Source of the DNA: an uncultured Rikenellaceae bacterium
GTDB taxonomy: Bacteria; Bacteroidota; Bacteroidia; Bacteroidales; Rikenellaceae
NCBI GenBank assembly: GCA_904501625.1
Contig: CAJGBR010000034.1
Coordinates: 1-17,047 of the forward strand
DNA: 17,047 nucleotides
Reading direction: 5' to 3'
Of the stretch, positions 7,290 to 16,082 are shown piece by piece. The notes beneath the pieces were generated by a model. That model saw only the letters and a list, made by a program, of their open reading frames with translations, made no database searches and was not told where the DNA came from. Every line of letters starts with the position of its first letter. Position 1 is the stretch's first letter. Position numbers and translations under genes: made by a program.

Positions 7290-10200
7290 ATGAAAAATAT
7301 TCAAGAGTGTCTCAAATCGCGGATTCTGCTCCTTGATGGTGCAATGGGCACAATGATTCAGTCGGCAGCACTCGATGAAAATAAATTTCGCGGTGAATTA
7401 TTTTTAAATCATAGTTGTCAACTCTCAGGTTGCAACGACGTACTGAATCTGACTCAACCTGAACTCATCGGATCAATCCATCGACGCTACCTCGAAGCAG
7501 GTGCCGATATTATTGAAACAAATACGTTTAACAGCAACTCTGTTTCGCTTGGAGATTACAACCTCACGGACAGAGTCTACGAGCTAAACCTCGCCGGAGC
7601 CCGCATCGCACGAACACAAGCCGACCTATTTTCGACTAACGAACGTCCACGTTTCGTAGCAGGTTCGATGGGTCCTACAAGCAAAATGTGTTCAATGTCG
7701 CCTGATGTCAATGCACCAGAATATCGGGCCATTAGTTTCAATCAACTCGTTGAAACATATTCCGAACAGATCAAAGGTCTTATTGACGGAGGTGTAGACC
7801 TGCTGCTCATTGAGACCGTTTTTGACACATTGAACTGCAAAGCTGCTATTTTTGCAGCAATGCAATATTATGAAAATCACAATATTTCAATCCCAATAAT
7901 GATATCGGCAACAATTGCCGACTCAGCAGGCCGACTCCTCTCGGGACAGACCGTCGAAGCCTTCTATAATTCAATCTCACACGCACCACTGCTCTCGGTC
8001 GGACTGAACTGCTCATTCGGAGCCTCTCAGATGCGACCATTTATCTCACGACTGAAGAGTGTTGCTTCGTGTGCAATATCTGCCCACCCAAATGCTGGCT
8101 TACCCAATGGTATGGGTGGTTATGATGCTACCCCCGAGACAATGGCAATAGAGATTGAAGAGTATTTGAAAGAGGGATTTGTGAATATCATTGGAGGTTG
8201 TTGTGGCACTACGCCTGAATACATCGAAGCAATAGCTCAGGTTGCACGCAACTATGCTCCACCTACTATCGAAAAACATTCTATTCAGACAACTCTATCC
8301 GGGCTCGAACCACTGACCATTACTTCTGAGGCAAACTTTATCAACGTCGGCGAACGAACCAATGTCGCCGGTTCTGCACGTTTTGCGAAGATGATTCGTG
8401 AGGGAAGATACACTGATGCCCTCTCGGTTGCCCGGAGTCAGGTCGATGACGGAGCTCAAATCATCGACATCTGTATGGACGATGGTATGATTGACGGCAA
8501 GAGGGCAATCTCTGAGTTTCTAAATCGTATTGCAGCCGAACCTGATATAGCCCGCGTACCTGTGATGATAGATTCCTCTTCGTGGGAGGTTATCGAAACT
8601 GCACTCAAGTGTACTCAAGGAAAATCAATCGTCAATTCTATATCTCTGAAGGAGGGCGAAAGCGAATTTCTGCGTCGTGCAGGTTTGCTAAAGAAATATG
8701 GTGCAGCCGCAGTAGTTATGCTCTTCGACGAAAAAGGCCAGGCTACGGATTATGCACGAAAAATCGAAATAGCCGGACGTGCATATAAATTGCTAACAAA
8801 CAATGGATTTAATCCTGAAGATATAATTTTCGACCCCAATATATTGGCTGTTGCAACGGGTATTGCTGAACATAACTCCTATGCATTGGACTACATTAAG
8901 GCGTGCAGATGGATTAAAGAGAACTGCCCGCACTCAAAAATCAGCGGTGGAGTCAGCAATCTATCGTTCTCGTTCAGAGGAAATAATCCGATTCGGGAGG
9001 CTATGCACTCGGTATTTCTATATCACGCCATTGAAGCAGGAATGGATATGGGCATTGTCAATCCCTCAATGTTGCAGATTTACAGCGACATTGATCCCGA
9101 ATTATTGCAACTGACCGAAGATGTAGTACTCAACAGAGGTCAAGATGCTACAGAACGACTTATCGAAAAGGCGGCAGAAATCAAGGCTATACAGTCGGAT
9201 ACAAAATCAGAAAACACCAACTACATATGGAGAAATGACAATGTCGAACAACGAATCATACACTCAATGATTAAGGGCATTGATCAATTCATCGAACAGG
9301 ATACTCTCGAGGCTCTTCAACAAGTCGGATCACCGTTGGTCGTAATCGATCAGATGTTGATGGCTGCAATGAATCAGATTGGAGAATTGTTCGGTTCGGG
9401 GAAAATGTTTCTGCCACAGGTTGTCAAGAGTGCCAGAGTAATGAAACGTTCGGTCGAGATTCTTACACCATACATAAAAAAACAAGAGAATTCAACCTCG
9501 GGTAGTTCCTCAGTGAAAGTATTGCTGGCAACGGTCAAAGGCGACGTTCACGACATCGGGAAGAATATTGTCTCTGTCGTAATGGCTTGCAACGGATATG
9601 AGATGATTGATCTAGGAGTAATGGTTACAGCTGAGAATATTGTCAATAAAGCAAAAAACGAAAATGTCTTTGCTATCGGATTGAGCGGTCTGATTACTCC
9701 GTCACTCGAAGAGATGATTCGTACGATAGATTTGCTCGAACAACACGGCATCAACGTTCCTGTAATGATCGGAGGTGCTACAACTTCTGCGTTGCACACA
9801 GCCGTAAAAATTGCACCAAGATACTCTGGGGTAGTAATTCACGTCCGAGATGCCGCCGACAATGTGAGAGTTATGGCACAACTGACATCACCAAACTCTG
9901 CTGCATTCATTGACAAGATTAAAGCTGAACAAGAGGAGTTACGCAATCAATACTACCAGGAAAATGATTCCGTCGAATTAAGGAGTCTTGAAAATGCCCG
10001 TCAACACCGTCTTAAATTGGAATCTACACCTATCAAGCCCAACAAATTGGGCATTACCGAACTTAAAGACTATCCCATTGCCAATGTCATTGAGGATATC
10101 AATTGGGCATTCTTTTTCAAAGCCTGGGGACTCAGTGGCCGTTTGCCAGAAATATTCAATCACCCGACAAAAGGTTCTGAAGCTCAGAAATTATATGATG

Positions 10201-10898
10201 ATGCACAAAAAATGCTCAGTCATATCATCAATGACAAAATGCTACACCTCAATGGCATCATCGGAATTTTTCCTGCAAATTCATCAGGTGATGATATTAT
10301 TGTTTACCCAAATATCAATTGCAAATGTTGCTCGGTTCCATTACCGCAACTGAGAAATCAAGACGCAAATCAAAACATCAATCCCTCACTTGCCGATTTT
10401 CTGCAACCGATAGGACAGGACGATTACCTCGGATTGTTTGCCGTAACAGCAGGTATCGGACTCGACGAGATCATCAGCAAATTCCGAACAGAGGGTGATG
10501 ATTACTCGGCAATAATGGTCACACTGCTGGCTGACAGATTGGCCGAGGCTTTTGCAGAACATCTGCATCGAATTGTCCGTCAAGATATTTGGGGATACTC
10601 TGTTAATAATAACTCAGGCATCAGACCAGCAATAGGTTATCCTTGCTGCCCGAACCATCTGCTCAAAAAGGATATCTTCAATATACTCGGAGTAGAAAAA
10701 AATATCGGAATTTCACTTACCGAAGATAGTTGTATGATGATTCCCACAGCCTCGGTTTCAGGTATGATATTCGCGGCTCCCGAAAGCAAATACTTTACGA
10801 TAGGAAAAATCAGCGAACCCCAACTCGAAGATTATGCCCGTCGTTGCAATATGAATTCTCAACGAATGAAAGAGGCACTTGCTCTCAATATCAAATAA
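7290..10898 (+). CDS. metH: Cobalamin-dependent methionine synthase
   Basis: This 1202-aa cytoplasmic enzyme transfers a methyl group from 5-methyl-THF via cobalamin to homocysteine, giving methionine and THF. All four modules are present. The homocysteine-binding domain (about 1-325) has DGAMGTM (16-22) and the zinc ligands Cys241 (LNCSFG), Cys304 and Cys305 (GGCCGTTP). The pterin-binding domain (about 345-625) has INVGERTN (351-358) and MIDSSSWE. The cap and cobalamin-binding domain (about 650-890) has the B12 motif DVHDIG (752-757), whose His754 is the lower cobalt ligand. The AdoMet-dependent reactivation domain (about 920-1202) has WAFFFKAWGLSGRLP (939-953) and RPAIGYPCCPNH (1112-1123). 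Length and content match E. coli MetH (about 1227 aa), so it should be functional and B12-dependent. metF follows by 6 bases. No cobalamin or SAM riboswitch can fit directly upstream. Confidence 0.98.
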   Translation: MKNIQECLKSRILLLDGAMGTMIQSAALDENKFRGELFLNHSCQLSGCNDVLNLTQPELIGSIHRRYLEAGADIIETNTFNSNSVSLGDYNLTDRVYELNLAGARIARTQADLFSTNERPRFVAGSMGPTSKMCSMSPDVNAPEYRAISFNQLVETYSEQIKGLIDGGVDLLLIETVFDTLNCKAAIFAAMQYYENHNISIPIMISATIADSAGRLLSGQTVEAFYNSISHAPLLSVGLNCSFGASQMRPFISRLKSVASCAISAHPNAGLPNGMGGYDATPETMAIEIEEYLKEGFVNIIGGCCGTTPEYIEAIAQVARNYAPPTIEKHSIQTTLSGLEPLTITSEANFINVGERTNVAGSARFAKMIREGRYTDALSVARSQVDDGAQIIDICMDDGMIDGKRAISEFLNRIAAEPDIARVPVMIDSSSWEVIETALKCTQGKSIVNSISLKEGESEFLRRAGLLKKYGAAAVVMLFDEKGQATDYARKIEIAGRAYKLLTNNGFNPEDIIFDPNILAVATGIAEHNSYALDYIKACRWIKENCPHSKISGGVSNLSFSFRGNNPIREAMHSVFLYHAIEAGMDMGIVNPSMLQIYSDIDPELLQLTEDVVLNRGQDATERLIEKAAEIKAIQSDTKSENTNYIWRNDNVEQRIIHSMIKGIDQFIEQDTLEALQQVGSPLVVIDQMLMAAMNQIGELFGSGKMFLPQVVKSARVMKRSVEILTPYIKKQENSTSGSSSVKVLLATVKGDVHDIGKNIVSVVMACNGYEMIDLGVMVTAENIVNKAKNENVFAIGLSGLITPSLEEMIRTIDLLEQHGINVPVMIGGATTSALHTAVKIAPRYSGVVIHVRDAADNVRVMAQLTSPNSAAFIDKIKAEQEELRNQYYQENDSVELRSLENARQHRLKLESTPIKPNKLGITELKDYPIANVIEDINWAFFFKAWGLSGRLPEIFNHPTKGSEAQKLYDDAQKMLSHIINDKMLHLNGIIGIFPANSSGDDIIVYPNINCKCCSVPLPQLRNQDANQNINPSLADFLQPIGQDDYLGLFAVTAGIGLDEIISKFRTEGDDYSAIMVTLLADRLAEAFAEHLHRIVRQDIWGYSVNNNSGIRPAIGYPCCPNHLLKKDIFNILGVEKNIGISLTEDSCMMIPTASVSGMIFAAPESKYFTIGKISEPQLEDYARRCNMNSQRMKEALALNIK

Positions 10899-10904
10899 TT
10901 GATT

Positions 10905-11867
10905 ATGAAAGTTATCGACATCATAAATACTGCCGTTCAGAATAAAATCACACGATTTGCGTTCGAGTTGCTGCCGCCACTCAAAGGCGAGACTATGAAT
11001 TCGATTTTCGACACTATTGACAAACTTATCGAATTTTCGCCGTCTCATATAAACGTAACCTTTCATCGCGAAGACATAAAAATCATTGAACGTGAAAATG
11101 GCATCATAGAACGTCATATTACCCGACGTCGCCCGGGAACAATAGGCATATCGTCTGCAATCGCAGCTCGATACGGAGTAGAGGTTGTTCCACATCTGAT
11201 CTGTGGAGGACAAAACCGATTCGAAACCGAAGATGCACTAATTGAGATGAATTTTCTGGGACTCCATAACATTTTGGCACTGCGTGGTGACTCGGCTAAA
11301 GGAGAAAACCATTTTCTCCCGCGTGAAGATGGATACGCACACGCTGCAGAACTCGTCGGTCAGATTTGTGATATGAACCACGGCAAGTATATTGATGGCG
11401 AAATTAATAATTGTCACGCTACGGATTTCTGCATAGGAGTTGCCGGTTATCCCGAAAAACATTTCGAATCGCCTGATGCCCAAACCGATATCCGTTTTTT
11501 GAAGACTAAAGTCGATGCCGGAGCTCACTATATAGTCACTCAGATGTTTTTTGACAATAACAAATTCTTCAAATTCGTAGAGGATTGTCGATCAGCAGGA
11601 ATCAATGTTCCGATTATTCCCGGATTGAAACCATTTTCATCTCTGCGTCAATTAGAAGTACTGCCCAACATTTTCCACGTCGAACTCCCTGAAGATTTGG
11701 TCAATGCAGCCCGAAAATGCAAATCGGACGAAGATGTAAAAACCGTGGGTGTAGAGTGGGCAATTGCTCAATGTAATGAATTGAAAAAAGCGGGTATTCC
11801 CGTAATACATTTCTACACAATGGGACGTCCTGACAGTATGGTACGCATCTGTCGTGAATTATTCTGA
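10905..11867 (+). CDS. metF: 5,10-methylenetetrahydrofolate reductase
   Basis: This 320-aa flavoenzyme reduces 5,10-methylene-THF to 5-methyl-THF, the methyl donor used by the MetH encoded just upstream. I chose the ATG at 10905, since the upstream TTG at 10899 directly abuts the metH stop and would add only two residues. MetF landmarks are FAFELLPP with the presumed catalytic Glu21, HLICGG (97-102), the loop LALRGD (124-129) whose Asp129 corresponds to the flavin-contacting Asp of E. coli MetF, VTQMFFD (211-217), IPGLKP (238-243) and HFYTMGRP near the C terminus (302-309). Length is slightly above E. coli MetF (296 aa), as usual for Bacteroidota forms, with an insertion around 154-170 (ICDMNHGKYIDGEINNC). 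Gaps of 6 bases to metH and 12 to the next gene indicate one operon. Confidence 0.97.
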   Translation: MKVIDIINTAVQNKITRFAFELLPPLKGETMNSIFDTIDKLIEFSPSHINVTFHREDIKIIERENGIIERHITRRRPGTIGISSAIAARYGVEVVPHLICGGQNRFETEDALIEMNFLGLHNILALRGDSAKGENHFLPREDGYAHAAELVGQICDMNHGKYIDGEINNCHATDFCIGVAGYPEKHFESPDAQTDIRFLKTKVDAGAHYIVTQMFFDNNKFFKFVEDCRSAGINVPIIPGLKPFSSLRQLEVLPNIFHVELPEDLVNAARKCKSDEDVKTVGVEWAIAQCNELKKAGIPVIHFYTMGRPDSMVRICRELF

Positions 11868-11879
11868 CAATAAACTGCT

Positions 11880-13604
11880 ATGGCAAAATTAAGCGATTTC
11901 TTACCCACATCTGCCAAAGAGGTCAAGGCTCGAGGCTGGGATCAGTTAGATGTAATATTATTCTCGGGAGATGCTTATGTTGATCACCCATCGTTTGGTG
12001 CAGCTGTAATAGGCCGTCAGCTCGAAAGTCACGGATATCGCGTGGCTATCGTGCCGCAACCAAATTGGAGAGATGATTTGCGTGATTTCAAGAAGTTAGG
12101 CAAACCGCGTCTATTCTTCGGAGTGACGGCTGGAAATATGGACTCAATGGTCAATCACTATACGGCCAATTTGCGACTCAGAAGCGATGATGCTTATACC
12201 CCTGGAGGTCAGGCCGGATTCCGCCCTGACCGTGCAGTAACTGTTTATTGTCAATGTCTTAGATCAATCTATCCCGATACACCTATCGTGATTGGAGGGA
12301 TTGAAGCCTCGCTGAGAAGAATGACCCATTACGACTATTGGAGCAACTCTCTCAGACCCTCAATTTTAGCAGAATCTGATGCCGACCTACTGGTCTATGG
12401 AATGGGCGAAAAACCAATTGTCGAAATTGCCAAAGCTGTCCATAACGGATTCAATATCAAGACTCTGCGAAAACTGAGACAGATTGCATTTCTCGCGGAC
12501 AAAAAATATATCGATTCAATAGAGAACGAGAAAATTGTTCTGCATTCATACGAAGAATGTCTTAAAGACAAATTTAAATATGCTGAAAATTTCCGCCGAT
12601 TCGAAGTGGAATCCAACAGAATCGAAGCTGCAACATTAATCGAACCAACAGGTGATAAATATCTGATTATAAATCCTCAACATCCACCGATGTCAGAACA
12701 GGAGATTGATAGTTCATTCGATTTGCCATACACACGATTGCCCCACCCCCGCTACTCGGGAAAGGCAATTCCGGCGTACGATATGATTAAATTCTCGGTA
12801 AATCTGCACAGAGGTTGCTTCGGAGGTTGCAGTTTTTGTACTATCTCGGCCCATCAAGGCAAACATATCTCAAGTCGTAGCGAGAAATCTATTCTGAACG
12901 AAATTAAGGCTATCACCAAAATGGAGGAGTTCAGAGGCAATTTGTCCGATTTGGGTGGTCCCTCTGCCAATATGTACAAAATGGGAGGGAAAGACCGTTC
13001 GCTTTGTGAGAAATGTATCAGGCCATCGTGTATATTCCCAACCATCTGCAAAAACTTGAACCACGATCACAATCACTTAATTAAGTTATATCATAAAGTT
13101 CGACAAATTAATGGCATACGTCACGTATACATCGGCAGTGGAATCAGATACGATATGTTCATCGAATCGGAAGGTGGCGAAAATTATCTGCGTGAAGTGA
13201 TAAAATATCATACCTCAGGAAGGTTGAAAGTTGCTCCCGAACACACCGAAAGCCAAGTGCTTAATCTTATGCGTAAACCAGACTTCAGACTATTCAAGAA
13301 TCTATACGACAAATTTCACGAAATCTGTCGGAAAGAGAATCTCAAATATCAGTTGGTTCCATATTGCATTTCAAGTCACCCTGGTTGTACAGAACAGCAT
13401 ATGAGAGAGTTGTCAAGAAAAATGAGCAAACTGAATCTTTTCCTCGACCAGATTCAGGACTTTACACCAACGCCAATGACCCTCTCTTCTGCGATGCAAT
13501 ACTCGGGCATAAATCCTTATACAGGCGAAAAAGTCTTCGTTACAAAAGACCAAGAGGCAAAACGTCGTCAGAAAAGTTATTTCTTCAAAGGCAGTAAAAA
13601 ATGA
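11880..13604 (+). CDS. YgiQ-family radical SAM protein (UPF0313)
   Basis: This 574-aa protein belongs to the YgiQ/UPF0313 radical SAM family, whose biochemical function is not established. The N-terminal domain (about 1-290) carries the family blocks FLPTSAKEVKARGWDQLDVI, GDAYVDHPSFG, FFGVTAGNMDSMVNHYT and GGIEASLRR. The radical SAM core (about 300-530) has the cluster motif CFGGCSFC (Cys313, 317, 320), a CX3CX2C that binds the 4Fe-4S cluster for SAM cleavage. A second set, Cys376, Cys379, Cys384 and Cys390 (CX2CX4CX5C), may hold another metal site. The C terminus (about 520-574) contains the DUF3362-like start QIQDFTPTPMT and NPYTGEK, then stops at a Lys-rich end. It is shorter than E. coli YgiQ (over 700 aa), lacking that protein's long C-terminal extension. 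The start is 12 bases after metF, and the stop overlaps the next start by 4 bases (ATGA). Confidence 0.92.
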   Translation: MAKLSDFLPTSAKEVKARGWDQLDVILFSGDAYVDHPSFGAAVIGRQLESHGYRVAIVPQPNWRDDLRDFKKLGKPRLFFGVTAGNMDSMVNHYTANLRLRSDDAYTPGGQAGFRPDRAVTVYCQCLRSIYPDTPIVIGGIEASLRRMTHYDYWSNSLRPSILAESDADLLVYGMGEKPIVEIAKAVHNGFNIKTLRKLRQIAFLADKKYIDSIENEKIVLHSYEECLKDKFKYAENFRRFEVESNRIEAATLIEPTGDKYLIINPQHPPMSEQEIDSSFDLPYTRLPHPRYSGKAIPAYDMIKFSVNLHRGCFGGCSFCTISAHQGKHISSRSEKSILNEIKAITKMEEFRGNLSDLGGPSANMYKMGGKDRSLCEKCIRPSCIFPTICKNLNHDHNHLIKLYHKVRQINGIRHVYIGSGIRYDMFIESEGGENYLREVIKYHTSGRLKVAPEHTESQVLNLMRKPDFRLFKNLYDKFHEICRKENLKYQLVPYCISSHPGCTEQHMRELSRKMSKLNLFLDQIQDFTPTPMTLSSAMQYSGINPYTGEKVFVTKDQEAKRRQKSYFFKGSKK

Positions 13605-16033
13605 GAAATAAACAGATATTATTTCTTATTCTGGTGATATTTGCTCTGAGTATTTCAAAATCCGAGGCTCAAAGTATTGTCTCAGATTCGACTGTCCAGA
13701 TCAATGAACTCGATGAATATGATTTAATATTTGATCCTGAACAAGATGATGTCAATTTTCAACTTATAAACCGAGTTAATCCATCATTGTCAAGACTGAG
13801 AAAATTCAGTTTCTCTCACATATCAGTAAATCTGCGTGGCGACATCTGCCGACTCGATCAATTCCGGATTAATAAAATCCTGATGAGTAACCTAAATAAT
13901 AATGGAAACCTCTGGAATATCATCTCGAGTATTAATAATTTAAAGCCAACTCAAACCGAAGATATTACCCCTTTCGGCTCACAGCAACTCTTTTTGCAGA
14001 GTCCGAACCGCAACAATCGTGCATCACTGCGTTACGGAGTAGCCTCGGCCAAAGGCCTAAATACCATCGGAATTACGCTGTGTGACCCTAAGTTCAACAT
14101 ATCAGGAGGTAGCAAATGGGGAAAAGATAATACTTTTGACGGCATATTCACCGAAAACTACTCATTGAATGCCAACTATGATTTTCGCCTCGGAAGACAC
14201 AATACACTCTCCCTCGGAACCATAGTATCATCATCTAAACGAGGCCTAAAATATTGCACTACAGAGGAAGTATTCCAATTGGTCAAACAGAGTCGCCACA
14301 ATGATTACTATGGATATAGCCCTTCGATCGGAATACAAAACGGGAAAAACAGAAATGCATCAGTTGCCGAAAACAAATCGGCAATGATAAATCTCAACGA
14401 TAAATGGGACATTTCTGATAACACTACACTAAATATCTCGTTAGGAGCTATCTACGACAAACAGGGATATTCTGCACTCGGACGTTTCGACAGCAATAAT
14501 CCTCTACCCGACTACTATCAATATCTACCCTCCTACTACACAGGTAGCACAGCTCAGAGCATCACTGATCTTTGGGTATCAGATCCCAAAACGGCAATGA
14601 TCGATTGGCACGAAATGTATCAAATAAATCATTCTCAGAAACGTGCAAAATATATCATCGAACAACGAGTTGCCGAATTAAATTCAATCCGTACAAATTT
14701 TTCGGTCAACCATTCTGTATCATCAAGATTGAGGGCAGAATTTATGGTAGACGGAATCATCGAACGTAGCAACTATAATAAGGTCTTGGACGATATGCTC
14801 GGCTCGGAATATTGGCTCGACATTGACACATATCTTGTTGATGACGTTTTCTATGGAGATATGGTACAGAATAACACCCGCGAACCAAACCGAAAAATCG
14901 TTACCGGTGACAAGTTCGGATACAACTATTCATTGGATAATTGTCTTATTGAGAGCACACTGCGAGCAAATTACCGAAACAAAGGCTTAGTTATCAATGC
15001 TCAATACTCTGTCGGACACAATTCAACACAACGAATTGGTCACTACGAAAAAGAGATGTTCCCGGCTGAAAAATCATTCGGCAAATCTCAAAAAATTAAT
15101 TTCACGACTCAAAAATTTGCCCTCTCAATTCATTATTTTACGGCTGCAGGATACGAACTCTTCACACGATTATACAATGGTTCCAGGGCTCCGCTGAGCA
15201 GAGATATAATGATTTCTCCTCGAAATCAAAACAAATTTGTCGACACACCCAATACACCTAGAACCATCTCGGCAGAGTTCGGACTCGCAGCAAAACGCAG
15301 TTGGGGTGAATTCTATGTTACACTATTCTCGCATAAGACAAAATCACTGAATCAGATTTTTAACAGATATGACGAAATAACTACGCGTTACAGCCATTTT
15401 GTTACAACCAACATCTCAACAGAATCATTAGGCATTGATTTTGAATCTGTTATAGAACTGTCAGATTATATCGAACTCGAATGTTTTGCATCATTCGGGA
15501 AATATGAATACGCCAATGATCCAATATTCAAACAATATGATGACCGAGATGGCAAACTGCTCAACGACAATATCATAGCACATATCGAAGGTCAATCTCT
15601 ACACTATGCTCCGCAATGCCTTGCGACAGCCAGAGTGAATTGGCAACCTCGCTTTGGTCTTTGGATCGGAGGTAGTGTGAACTACTGCTCCGAACGGGCT
15701 ACGAAGTTGGATATGCTGAGACGAACCGAACGGATACTCTCTCTTACAGACAACTTTGATGTCAAAGATCGACTACTGAAAAACACACCCCTTAAAGAGT
15801 GCTGCACAATTGACTTCAATATTGGCAAACGTATCTCTTGGGGCAGACACTCTCTGACACTAAACCTGCAAATTAAAAACTTGACCAATCAATATCCCGA
15901 ACGATATGGCTACGAACAGTATCATCTGACTCGTATCGGGAAAGGCTCCCGTAAATATTATGACACCTCTCAAATAAAAAAATGTTATGATTATGGGCGT
16001 TCGTTTAATTTTTCGGTAAGTTATACGCTTTAA
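13601..16033 (+). CDS. TonB-dependent-receptor-like outer-membrane protein with shortened N terminus
   Basis: This 810-aa outer-membrane protein has a signal peptide (1-23, predicted cut SEA|QS) and a beta-barrel covering most of the chain. Blocks typical of a Bacteroidota TonB-receptor family are SSKRGLK (211-217), YGYSPSIGIQNGKNRNASV (237-255), a PLPDYYQYLPSYYTG stretch (301-315), NLTNQYPERYGYEQYH near the end, and a C-terminal beta strand FNFSVSYTL. Relatives are commonly over 900 aa, with a carboxypeptidase-regulatory-like domain and a full plug. Here the mature protein begins about 20 residues before a plug-like stretch (about 50-130: NFQLINRV, SFSHISVNLRG), and no clear TonB box is seen. 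The chain is uninterrupted, so it is not an obvious pseudogene. Whether it works as a TonB-driven importer or as a modified channel is open, and the substrate is unknown. It is translationally coupled to the YgiQ-family gene. Confidence 0.75.
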   Translation: MRNKQILFLILVIFALSISKSEAQSIVSDSTVQINELDEYDLIFDPEQDDVNFQLINRVNPSLSRLRKFSFSHISVNLRGDICRLDQFRINKILMSNLNNNGNLWNIISSINNLKPTQTEDITPFGSQQLFLQSPNRNNRASLRYGVASAKGLNTIGITLCDPKFNISGGSKWGKDNTFDGIFTENYSLNANYDFRLGRHNTLSLGTIVSSSKRGLKYCTTEEVFQLVKQSRHNDYYGYSPSIGIQNGKNRNASVAENKSAMINLNDKWDISDNTTLNISLGAIYDKQGYSALGRFDSNNPLPDYYQYLPSYYTGSTAQSITDLWVSDPKTAMIDWHEMYQINHSQKRAKYIIEQRVAELNSIRTNFSVNHSVSSRLRAEFMVDGIIERSNYNKVLDDMLGSEYWLDIDTYLVDDVFYGDMVQNNTREPNRKIVTGDKFGYNYSLDNCLIESTLRANYRNKGLVINAQYSVGHNSTQRIGHYEKEMFPAEKSFGKSQKINFTTQKFALSIHYFTAAGYELFTRLYNGSRAPLSRDIMISPRNQNKFVDTPNTPRTISAEFGLAAKRSWGEFYVTLFSHKTKSLNQIFNRYDEITTRYSHFVTTNISTESLGIDFESVIELSDYIELECFASFGKYEYANDPIFKQYDDRDGKLLNDNIIAHIEGQSLHYAPQCLATARVNWQPRFGLWIGGSVNYCSERATKLDMLRRTERILSLTDNFDVKDRLLKNTPLKECCTIDFNIGKRISWGRHSLTLNLQIKNLTNQYPERYGYEQYHLTRIGKGSRKYYDTSQIKKCYDYGRSFNFSVSYTL

Positions 16034-16082
16034 TTGAGAAAAAATCATTATCTTCACACTCGATAAAATAAACTGAATTTTT

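Noticed and set aside
10899..10904. TTG start for metF
   Set aside because: It abuts the metH stop and adds only two residues before an ATG that fits the MetF N terminus better.
13601..16033. Receptor-like gene as a pseudogene
   Set aside because: There is no internal stop or frameshift, the signal peptide and C-terminal barrel strand are intact, and only the N-terminal domains are missing, which could be the normal form.
16034..16082. Promoter between the receptor-like gene and the unknown protein (TATCTTCAC at 16049-16057)
   Set aside because: It matches only part of the TAnnTTTG box (CA in place of TG), and no -33 element is at proper spacing; too weak to report.
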